From NCBI GenBank assembly GCA_963930645.1, contig CAWVNO010002549.1, forward strand, positions 937,295-1,001,294: a DNA stretch of 64,000 nt. Reading direction: 5' to 3'. The notes under the pieces are model-generated. The model saw only the letters and a program-made list of their open reading frames with translations, made no database searches and was not told the DNA's origin. The position numbers and the translations under genes are program-made. Positions 20,417 through 29,673 of the stretch are shown piece after piece (the stretch's first letter is position 1; every line of letters begins with the position of its first letter). This DNA comes from Salticus scenicus. Its lineage: Eukaryota; Arthropoda; Arachnida; Araneae; Salticidae.

Positions 20417-21583
20417 TTTTTAAAAATCTAAAGATTGGGTAAACGGATCAGTGAAAATGTGTATATATCAGTAAAATCTTAAAATCTCTGGTCCTGCACT
20501 TAATTTTCTTAATTTTTACCTTTGTTAGGTCTATTTCATTATAAATCAATAGTTTGAATTACATTCTCACATAATTTTTAATTTGATTACATTATAATCC
20601 AGCAACAGTGATGTAGATATTTTTAGTTCTGAAATTTAACTTTCTTTAAATTTAAAGCATCAAAAATAAAAAACAATCTTATATGTTATCAGACTTGATA
20701 TGAGAATTTGAATTTTCTATTCTATATAGTATAAAAATTTTGCTGATATATTTATTTAAGTGAGATAAAATAAGACAACAGATTGATTTATATTCCTTTC
20801 AATCTATTACGAGTAAAATAAGAATTTAAATGAACTCATTTGCTAAAAATAGTCGTTTTAAAAAAGGAGAGTTAAATAAATAAATAATTTTAATTTTCAC
20901 TTTTAAGGTATATATTTAAAAACAAGATTTAAATATGAGACATATGGTATAAATTACTAGTGCTCTACCACTGAATTATTTAGTCGATATCAGACAATGT
21001 AACCTGTAGTAATCACTTATATAAGAGCTTACAGATGACATTAAAAATTTTTTCTGTTTCATATGAGTAATTCCTGCAAGTCAGATATTGGCTAGGTTTT
21101 TCAGTAAGTACAAAACTGACGCAGTCAGAGGTTCTAAGTTTGAATCTTAGCCAAGTCACTTTTCGAAGTGTGTATAAATCATGTTAAGAAATTGTAGTCG
21201 GATAATTATGCCCGCCAACAATCAAATATTTATTACAATGTGCTATAAGGAGTAAGGACATATCAACATCAACAAATCAAAATGCTGTTTTTATATATTA
21301 CATTCGTTTTCGTATATTTCTTTTATGTACATTGAGATTTATTTTTCAGACTTCATAATTTTTTTTATATAATTACAATTTAGAGTAAATAAGATCTTTT
21401 TTCTTCTTTTGGAAATATATATAATATTATAACATTTAAAGAAAAAATTATCTTAAGTTTGTTAATTTGTTTCAGAAATGTATTTATTCATTTTGAAAGT
21501 AATAAGATATTGTGAGAATATAGCACTTTTAAACAAGTAATTTCATGATAATTTATAAATTCTTTTCATTAAAATTTAAACCT

Positions 21584-21588
<5 letters not shown>
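20417..21588. other. AT-rich stretch, no gene
   Basis: No element ends or reading frames of note. It ends in a TA microsatellite (21589-21615) that forms the left flank of the next palindrome. Confidence 0.45.
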
Positions 21589-21615
<27 letters not shown>

Positions 21616-22012
21616 GGGTCAGTTTCTTAAGAATTCTCTGTCATTTAGGTTAAACTCAAGGAGTTAGGAACAAAGCACCAAATTAAAAAAAAAATTATAT
21701 TTTTTAAGCTATTTTGGTTTTATTTTTACTCAAATAAAATATATCTTTTAGGGTGAATATACGCATTCTAAATTGAAAAAAAAAATTAATTAATGTGTTG
21801 CAATTATAATTAATTTATTAATTGTAAAATTAATTATAATTGCAACATATTAATTCTTTTTTCAATTTAGATGCGTTTATTCACCCTAAAAGATATATTT
21901 TGAGTAAAAATAAAACCAAATAGCCTAAAAAATATCATTTTCTTAATTTGGTGCTTTGTTCCTAACTCCTTGAGTTTAACCTAAATGACAGAGAATTCTT
22001 GAGAAATGACCC
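21616..22012. mobile_element. Long palindromic MITE, ends GGGTCA, TA-flanked
   Basis: Arms of about 190 bp run inward from GGGTCAGTTTCTTAAGAATT and are inverted at 22012 (TTCTTGAGAAATGACCC). They meet near 21812 in an AT-rich centre. Both ends abut TA repeats, so the TA duplication cannot be proved. It lies directly outside the inner right array. Confidence 0.8.
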
Positions 22013-22029
22013 TATATATACATTTTCAC

Positions 22030-22461
22030 ACTTCGTTGGCCAACGGTTGCTTTTGGCCGCCGGGCCTCGGTTGAGCCAACCGTTGGGTGACAGTTGGGCC
22101 AACAGTAGAACGGTTAGAAAAACTGGCCTAACTGTGGCCCAACATTCATCCAACCGTTTGCCAACCATGGCCCAACCGTTTGCCAACCATGGCCCAACTC
22201 TTTGCCAACCATGACCCAACCGTTTGCCAACCATGGCCCAACCGTTTGCCAACCATGACCCAACCGTTCGCCAACCATGGCCCAACCGTTTGCCAACCAT
22301 AACCCAACCGTTTGCCAACCATGACCCAACTGCTCCATCGTTGGGCCAACCGTCACCCAACGGTTAGCTCAACCGAGGGCCAGCGGCCAAAACCAACGGT
22401 TGGCCAACGATGAAGGAAACTGTAGGGCCAACCGTTTCCCAACCATTCCGTGTTACTTGGG
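22030..22461 (-). repeat. Inner inverted end, right: GTTGGGCCAAC array with 22-bp minisatellite
   Basis: Ends with GTGTTACTTGGG, the inverse of the start at 12594. It holds many copies of the GGCCCAACCGTT / GTTGGGCCAAC motif and, at about 22150-22335, a regular 22-bp minisatellite of nine units (CCAACCGTTTGCCAACCATG plus two bases). The minisatellite is open in several frames, which creates Trp/Gly-rich reading frames that are not genes. Confidence 0.65.
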
Positions 22462-22464
22462 TTT

Positions 22465-23340
22465 ATGCTACTTCTTCATACTTCATTCATAAACATAATA
22501 ACCAAAAATAGTTATTTTAACAAATTCCATCTCAGAAGACTAAATTAATAAAATGAATCCATAATTTCTAAGCGGTTTTCTGTAACAGGAGCAGTTTTTT
22601 TCTGCGATTCAATGTTGCTTACAAGTATCAAAAGTTAGGCTTAAGAACTTACGCAGATATGAAAATGATTGTTTAATTGATATTAAAATAAGACTTTAAT
22701 AAATAGAACATAGAGAATATTACAGGTTAAAAATATTACATTTTTACCTCTTCTAAAGCTTATCCTAGTCATTATAACGTTAAAACTGAACAAAACAAAT
22801 TACATGTTTTAAAATTACCGCCTCACATAACGACACGACTTTCCCAAGGACTTTCCACGGTCAGCGAAAATTAAATAAATGCAATCCACAGAACAGATGT
22901 CGATGTTATCATCTGCTCTCCCTTCTTGCATCCGCAATAATCATGTTTCAAATTTCAACATTTGAAACAGAAATTTATTAAGCATTTATAGCTGTAGAAA
23001 ACATATAGTCAATATTTTAAGGAAAAATGGAGTTGAGTTAAACAATTATTTAAATTTTTATAAAGTATTTAAAAAACTTATGAGATCACTTTATTTTTCC
23101 ATTTTAAAATCTCAAATTAAACGGAAAAGCATATTTTGTTTTAGTGTATATTTCAGTATTGAACAAAATATTCAGTGAAAAAAATTAAAAAAAAAAAAAT
23201 AAGAACAATCAAACAGAGTAATGATTTAACAACATTATCAATATTGATAATTTATCAGCAACATTTAAACTTAAATAGAATCATAAATAAAATATAATAA
23301 AAGTTTAAAATTATGCTTAAAGAAAAGAAGAAAAAAAACT
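22465..23340. other. AT-rich interior, right side of the outer pair
   Basis: No gene recognised. A slightly GC-richer patch at about 22818-22940 has no identifiable motif. Confidence 0.4.
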
Positions 23341-23351
23341 CATTTCTGTAA

Positions 23352-23575
23352 CTTCCCGATGAGTATTAGTGACCGCGAGGTTCTACTCTCGAACCTTACA
23401 GACGGGAAGTGTTGGTTTCGATGCCTGGTCACGCTCGTCGACTTAGGTTTTCGGAGTTTTCCCGTGATTTTCTTTGAAACTCGCGTAAAGCCCTATATTA
23501 CTTATTCAATAACATCCGAGATTAGCTTTTTGTATCTAAACTCTGGGTCTGGGGAATGCATAAGATTTTCATGAC
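23352..23575 (+). repeat. tRNA-derived SINE-like sequence
   Basis: A head of about 80 bp with AGTGACCGCGAGGTTCTAC and a B-box-like GGTTTCGATGCC is followed by a body with TTTTCGGAGTTTTCCCGTGA, a layout typical of tRNA-derived SINEs in arthropods. The A box is weak. The sequence is clearly more complex and GC-richer than its flanks. No clean A-rich tail or duplication is visible. Confidence 0.5.
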
Positions 23576-23627
23576 AGAAGACAATCATTTTTATGCTGTG
23601 TAGAAGATCTTAGAAAATGTATTTTTC

Positions 23628-23870
23628 TAAGTGTTTATTATTATTATTATTATTATTATGATAAATGAAAAAAAAAAGTAAATTTGTTTTAAATCATCAG
23701 AAAACGATGTTTCAATTATTCGCTTTAAAGGTGATATCGAATTCTTTTGAAAGATAATCATAGTGAAAATTTTTATCCACCCCTCCCCCATCCCCCAGGG
23801 ATGATGTATACTTATTCCTAGGGGAAAAAACAATGTCCTATGAATAATAATAATAATAATAATAAACTGT
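23628..23870 (-). repeat. R1 fragment between two ATT microsatellites
   Basis: On the minus strand, ATCTTTCAAAAGAATTCG and ACCTTTAAAGCGAATAAT match the 3' part of R1. It is flanked by (TTA)n at 23636-23659 and (TAA)n at 23845-23867, which face each other as an inverted pair. A C-run (CCCCTCCCCCATCCCCC) lies inside. Confidence 0.5.
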
Positions 23871-23979
23871 TTGACTATTACTCGTTATACAGCCAAATTG
23901 AATCAATAATATATATCAAATGTATGTCACGCAGAAGGTTTGGTGAGTATATATATTACAGAAGCTGATAGATAGCCTT

Positions 23980-24520
23980 TCTGTGAATGGAAAATATTGG
24001 AACGTGGCAGTGCAACATGTCGTCCGATATGCACCCAAAGGCAATCTGTAGAGTTTTACGTAATATTAATTTCACTTACCAAATTTACAACATTTATAAA
24101 TCACAGAAGTTGAGATTTTTCGTTTCCGTTATGAGATTAAATTGCAACATAGCCACGCCACCTGTTGGCCGATGTGCATCCAAAATGGACCAGTAAAGCT
24201 TTACATAAAATCGATTTCACTTATAAGTTCAGTGTATCACAAAATTTAAGTGTTAAATCACAAGAGTTAAAATATTGCCTTTCCGTTAAAATGATTAAAT
24301 TGCAGATTAGCAAAGCCGCCTGTTGGACAATGTATACGTCCAAATTGTATTAGCAGAGGTTATGATGATATATGCAAATATATCAAGTTTAATGCATTTG
24401 TACACTATAGAAACTGAGATATAGCCGTCCCATAAATGGAGGGTTTCATTTCATAGCAGCGCAATCTATCGGACGTTATATCCCAAATGAAATTCAAATA
24501 AACTCCAATTTAGGGCAAGA
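23980..24520. repeat. Diverged tandem repeat, about 145-160 bp, four units
   Basis: Four units share the block [C/G]GCCNCCTGTTGGNCGATGT followed by a GCATCCAAA-like end, at 24022-24039, 24168-24184, about 24325-24344 and 24467-24486, with AGAAGTTGAGAT/AGAGTTAAAATAT blocks between. Some units open short reading frames by chance. Confidence 0.6.
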
Positions 24521-24779
24521 TCTAATTATGTAATAAGTTTGGTTGAATTCCATACATTGATTCCTGAAATACAAAATCCACAAAATTTTTCCATGAGTTT
24601 AAAATTTTGTAATTTTTTTTCACCTCACCGCTACTGATTATTGAGAAGCATTCTTTACTGACGTGCTAACAAAACGTTAAACTGAAAATGTAAAAAATGC
24701 TCTATTCTCTATCATGCTAAAAATTATAAATTTCGAATAACTTACGAAGTTTTTAAATAAGAATGTTGCAAATCTCTCA

Positions 24780-25010
24780 ATAAGATTCTTATCAATATCA
24801 TAAGTGATATTTCAAAACTGGTCCGATCTCTCTGCAATCATTTGTTCTTGAGATATCGTGTACATGGACTAACGGGCTATCACACTAATAGGTGCCGATA
24901 CACATTAACAGATACCATGCCAACCTTTTGACTTCCGGATTCCTCACGCCACAAAACGTGTAAAAAAATCAAAAACTGAAGTCAAAAATTTTCATGATTA
25001 AACTAGTTTC
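24780..25010 (-). repeat. Dispersed repeat R1, fragment
   Basis: On the minus strand: CAGTTTTTGATTTTTTTACA, ACGTTTTGTGGCGTGAGG, and ATATCTCAAGAACAAATGAT, in R1 order. The TGTCTG tract is replaced by an unrelated TGTTAATGTG tract. Confidence 0.5.
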
Positions 25011-25059
25011 CCAACCAAAAGTATTAAAAAGTCATTTTGTCATATTCGTTATAATTACA

Positions 25060-25275
25060 CTGTTACAGAACGTGTTATGACGGTGTCACATTTCAACGCT
25101 CTATATAGAACTAGAATTGTACGTTTTATAGATGGTACAAATCAAACATTTTCAGAACGTTCTAAATAATACTATTTCTGAACGTGTTTTTGAACGTTCT
25201 TTTGACACGAAACACGGTGTTTGAACTATTGAAACCGTTATTAGACGTTCACAGAACGTTCCTGTGCTACTTGGG
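25060..25275 (-). repeat. Outer inverted end, right: AGAACGTTCT palindrome array
   Basis: Contains CAGAACGTTCTAAATAATAC, TGAACGTGTTTTTGAACGTT and ACAGAACGTTCCTGTGCTAC and ends in TTGGGAT. This is the inverted partner of the array at 10032-10341. ATAT follows at 25276-25279. Confidence 0.6.
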
Positions 25276-25279
25276 ATAT

Positions 25280-25700
25280 TAATTTGTTTTTGTCTGTCTC
25301 TACTATATTGAGATAACTACTTGGTGTAAAAATTTGTTTGAGGTGTCTAAAAAAAGGTCTTGGTCTGTAGATGTGCTATGAGAAGAGAAAAATAAAAAAA
25401 AAAAAGTCGAACGGTTTCCCCTCCAAGGGGGGTAACCGTTTCTCCCCCGGAGGAAATGGGTGGGAAACTGTTTCCCACCCGTTTGAGTTAAAAACACGTT
25501 TACGAGCTTAACTAAGCTTCAAATTACTTCACGGTGAAGAAATTGTACACATGGGGACTAGAGTCGAATACTAAAAAATCAATATCTGCGAATTTGGAAT
25601 TTTCGATTTTAAAGGGGGGGGAGGGGGAAAGTAGATTTGGAGGGGAGGGGAAAGGGGGGAAATTAGTTTGAGAGGGAAATTCGTTCTAGACCCACACATG
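25280..25700. other. Spacer with G-rich and C-rich tracts
   Basis: At 25404-25487 there is a short inverted arrangement of AACGGTTTCCCCTCC and GGAGGAAATGGGTGGG-type blocks. At 25611-25670 the plus strand holds at least six runs of four or more G separated by short purine spacers, which could form a G-quadruplex. No gene. Confidence 0.5.
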
Positions 25701-26290
25701 TAGCACCTCATTTTAAAGGTCTTGACATTTCATGTCGATTGGGGATGTTTGTATACAGCATAGTGCAACCCCTGGTGGTGAAAAATGGAACTAAGTGATT
25801 TTGCTGTAGACCATATCATGTTACACCTTATTTTAAAGGTCTTGGTATTTCCTGACGGTTGGTGATCTTCGTACAGAACACACTGTGCCCCCTGGTGGTG
25901 GAAAGCGCAACTAAAGGATTTTGCAGTTGACACCACCATGTGACACTTTATTTGAAAGGTCTTGGAAATTCAAGGCGATTGTTGATAGAGGTCTTGAAAT
26001 TTCATGTTGATTGGGGATGTTTGTATACAATATAGTGCGCCCCCTGGAGGTTAAAAATGGAACTAGGTGATTTTGCAGTAGACCCTATCATGTTACAACT
26101 TATTTTAAAGGTTTTGGTATTTCCTGACCATCGGTGTTTATGTATAGAATACGCTGCGCCCCCTGGCGTTGGAAAGTGTAACTAAAGGATTTTGCAGTTG
26201 ACACCACCATGTGACACCTTATTTGAAAGGTTTTGGAAATTCAAGGAGATTGGTGATGTTCGTGTAAAACATACTGCGCTCCCTGGTGGA
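25700..26290. repeat. Tandem repeat, about 115-125 bp, five full units plus one partial
   Basis: Units carry CCTTATTTTAAAGGTCTTGG, a GATTGGGGATGTTTGTATAC-type block, GTGCGCCCCCTGGNGGTG and AACTAAAGGATTTTGCAG. Units alternate between two subtypes (genomic order A-B-C, short unit, A-B-C-like), which suggests a higher-order repeat. It directly precedes the next array. Confidence 0.75.
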
Positions 26291-26384
26291 GGAAAGTTGA
26301 TTTTGCACCGCGTGCGTATCATGCCTACTATAAGGTGCCGCTGCCACAGGCAGCGGTAACACGAGTCAGAGGTTTGTTCGGTTC

Positions 26385-27170
26385 AAGGTTAATTTTTGAG
26401 AACTTTTCCATGTTATTAGCGGCCTGTATATACGTGCCGCAGGCACTGGGTCACGAACCCGAGTTCCGTTCTATTTGAGGTATTTTTTTTTTATTTATTT
26501 ATTATTTTTTTTTTTTACAGATTATTTATTTTGTGATGTTTTCATTTAAAAATAGAAATTCAAAGAAAATCGAGTTAAAGATATAAAAACATACAAATTT
26601 AAGGTTCATTTAAGGTTATTATCAAGGGCCCGGTCATTGTCGGGCGGGTTCGTTCGGTTCCATGTTAATTTTTGGGAATTTTTTTTATGTTGTTAGCGGC
26701 CCGCGTATGCACTGCCGTAGGCACCGGGGTCACAAGGCAGAGTTTCGCTCGGTTCGAGGTAATTATTTTTTCTTACAGTTGATTATTTTTTTTTCACAAT
26801 GATTGTATTTAAAAATAGAATTTCAAACAAATTAGAGTTAAAGATATAAAATCTAACAAATTTAAGGTTTAATTAAGGTTATTATCACGGGCCCACGCAT
26901 TGTCGGGCTGGTTCGTTCGGTTCCAGGTTAATTTTTGGGAATTTTTTTATGTTGTTAGCGCCGTGTATGCGCTGCTGCAAGCACCGAGGTCACAAGGCAG
27001 AGTTTCGTTCGGATCGAGGTAATTGTTTTGTTACAGATGATTATTTTTTTCGTGATGCTTTCATTTAAAAACAGAAATTCAAACAATCGAGTTAAAGGTA
27101 TAAAATAATACAAATTTAAGGTTTATTTAAGGTATCATGGGCCCGGGCAACGCCGGACGGGTCAGCTAAC
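26385..27170 (+). repeat. Three-unit tandem array, 240-270 bp, with Helitron-like ends
   Basis: Each unit runs GTTCGGTTCNANGTTAATTT, GTTAGCGGCC, a GTGCCGCAGGCAC-like hairpin, GGTCACAAGGCAGAGTT, AAATTCAAAC, GAGTTAAAGATATAAAA and ATTTAAGGTTATTATC, ending in GGGCCC then a GNCNNCGCCGG hairpin. The last unit closes with ACGGGTCAGCTAAC. A GC hairpin just before a CTRR terminus is the 3' signature of Helitrons and their non-autonomous forms (Helentron/DINE-1 type), which commonly hold internal tandem repeats. Confidence 0.55.
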
Positions 27171-27445
27171 TTATAGTCTTAGTATTAAACGAAATAGAAA
27201 ATAAAAGATAGCATCTGTTTATTTGAAGTCAGTTTGACGTCACATTGAGAGTACTTTATAGAAAGTGATGTCATACATAGTATATCGATTTATAAGCATT
27301 TTTCCGACTTTCTTTTCTAAGTGAAATGTCGTAAAATATATTAGATGTTTTAACATGAAATACATTTAAATAATGATGCGACGGTTTTTGAAACATTACG
27401 GTCAATAAAGTGATCGTCGAATTCGACGGGTTCCAGCTAGTTTTA
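27171..27445 (+). repeat. Second Helitron-like 3' end
   Basis: The segment ends with TCGACGGGTTCCAGCTAGT at about 27441, sharing CAGCTAGT with the end at 47.58 kb and CAGCTAAC with the end at 27.17 kb. A TCGTCGAATTCGACG palindrome lies just before. The rest is AT-rich. Confidence 0.4.
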
Positions 27446-27529
27446 TTTTATTTTATTTTACTTTCAACGAAAAAAAACTTAGAACAAAAAAAATATTTCT
27501 TCTGATAATTGCAAAAAAAAAAAAATGAC

Positions 27530-27690
27530 CTTCTTTCGGTAATTAGTGATATAATTCAGTCAGATAAAAATTGTCTGCATTTATAATGGAAAATAATTTG
27601 ATAATTTAATAAACAATTTGTATTGAGTAAATTTTATGTAAAATTATTTAGAAGAAAGTCATGTGGTGGCGACATCATACTAGTTTATTT
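27530..27690 (+). repeat. Dispersed repeat R1, 3' fragment
   Basis: TCTGCATTTATAATGGAAAA and GAAGAAAGTCATGTGGTGGC match the 3' part of R1 copy B (16.54-16.67 kb). Confidence 0.5.
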
Positions 27691-28223
27691 TGTTATATTC
27701 CAGAAACATACAAAATTTTTAATAAATACGCATAAAAATAATTAAAATAACCAATAATAAAACTTATTAAAGTAGTATTTTAAAGAAATCGCTCTGTATT
27801 CAATATTAAATATTTAAAATTGTGTCTATTTCGAACTTTTTTGTAATTTTTATATAAATGAAATATATCGTCAAATCATCTAAAAAAATGCTTACTTATT
27901 AGAAATATATACTTGTCTGGTAAAAGATAATTTGCTATTTTTTCTGGATTTTACTATTTTACTATTCATTATAAATGCGGTTTATTTTATTTTATTTTAT
28001 TTATTTTTATTATTTTTATTATTTATTTATTTATTTATTGTTCACTGCAGTTAAAAATTAATTTGATATTCATAATATTTTACAATAATAATAATAAATA
28101 AACAAATAAATAAATAAATAAAATAAAATAAAACAAGCAATGTAAAAAATTAACGGTATGAATTTAAAATAATGAAATGTTTCAGTTAATTTCATAGAAT
28201 TTGCAAATATATATATATATATA
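27691..28223. other. AT-rich spacer with TTTAT/AAATA simple repeats
   Basis: TTTTA/TTTAT repeats at 27980-28040 face AATA/AAATA repeats at 28085-28133 and could pair with them. No gene. Confidence 0.4.
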
Positions 28224-28362
28224 TGATGAATTAATTTAAATTCAATAAGATGTCATATAACTTTATACGTAATACATCTCATTTCAAATTTCATTGTTGG
28301 TATTTTCATCTTTCTTTCATTTGCTGATTGTTGTTAAGGAATTAAATTATTCATTATATTTA
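28224..28362 (+). repeat. Dispersed repeat R3, copy 1
   Basis: GATGAATTAATTTAAATTCA leads into ATACATCTCATTTCAAATTT, GTTGGTATTTTCATCTTTCT and GGAATTAAATTATTCATTAT. It is about 90% alike by eye to 28743-28868. A TA microsatellite lies just upstream (28208-28223). Confidence 0.75.
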
Positions 28363-28742
28363 CATTTATATTTAATCCGCTGCTTATGCGCAAAAATTTT
28401 TAAATGTAATTTGTTTATTATCTTATTTATAATGCTTATTATCATTATTTATTAACTTAATTTCAAATTTTTGCTTATTGTATATATAATTAAATATATA
28501 CAAATATTGGCCTATTTTGGCATTAACACTATTTTTAAAAATTATATACACTTTGACTACAGCTGCTAATGCGCTTAAACAATTGTGTATTATTTCAAAT
28601 TTTATTCCTGGCATTGATTTAATGCAATTCTTAAATAATTTCTTATAACATTAATATTTGCAAAATAAATTTGGCATTTAATTGGTTGTTTAATGTACCA
28701 ACTCTTCATCTCTGAAAAGTGAACTATTAATGACTCCATTTA

Positions 28743-28865
28743 TGATGAATTAATTCAAAAAGCTGTCATATAACTTTATACGTAATACATCTCATTTCAA
28801 ATTTCATTGTTGGTATTTTCATCTTTCTTTCATTTGCTGAGTGTTGTAAAGGAATTAAATTATTC

Positions 28866-28897
<32 letters not shown>
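28743..28897 (+). repeat. Dispersed repeat R3, copy 2, with (TA)n tail
   Basis: Same sequence as copy 1 from GATGAATTAATTCAAAAAGC to GGAATTAAATTATTCATTAT, then (TA)n to 28897. A shorter third copy, also with a (TA)n tail, lies at 49748-49860. A fixed body with a microsatellite tail suggests a SINE or MITE fragment. Confidence 0.75.
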
Positions 28898-28899
<2 letters not shown>

Positions 28900-29673
28900 A
28901 TGAATCATGTAAACTTATTCACATTAATATTCTGGAAATACATTATCATAACAAAAGTAATTTTTTAAATCAGAAGTGAAAACAATATTTTTAAAAAAAA
29001 TTATGATTTTTTATTCCCGAACGTGTTAAATACGTAGAGTTTTGCATATGATCACATAAATTGAAAGAATATTGTTTTAGTTGATAAATCCTAAATATTA
29101 CTTTACATGGCTTTAAACTATAGCTTAAAGCCCTTTTATCAGTGTAACATATGTATATATTGATAGACAGATATATATATATATATGAGTAAATAAATAG
29201 ATATACAGATAATCATACTTAAAATATAAAACGTATTCAACTCCAAAATATGGTGATATGTTTAGCTATTTCACTATATTCGAGATAAATAACCTAAGGT
29301 CAGTCTTTCAGGTTTCTCATAGTATGTTTAGGAGTGGTCGGTTACGACATTATTATACGTGATGGTCGGTAAAAAGACGACTTACGGGCGATCACTATGA
29401 TCAGTTTAAACCCTTTGAAGGCCCTATATATACACTGATGGAAAAAAAAAATCCCAACACCAGGAAGGAGCTGTGCTAGATAAACGAAATTTGGTAGGCG
29501 TGTTTATACATCTGAAAGATGATGTCGATTCAAATTTCGAGCTACGCGCATAAGTGTGGCGCTGTAGCGACACTATGAACATGCAAATGAGTTTTGCTTT
29601 AAATAAGCGCTGTAAGGTTCGTGATCGTTATTTACACTTGATATTTGACGTAGTGGGTTAATGTTAGTCAAGG

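Noticed and set aside
21962..22360. 132-codon reverse reading frame rich in Trp, Gly and Leu
   Set aside because: It translates the 22-bp minisatellite; the same stretch is open in other frames too, so openness is a by-product of the repeat.
23980..24360. Regular repeats with spacing that might suggest a CRISPR-like array
   Set aside because: Units are 145-160 bp, diverged throughout and in eukaryotic repeat-rich DNA; no short identical repeats with unique spacers.
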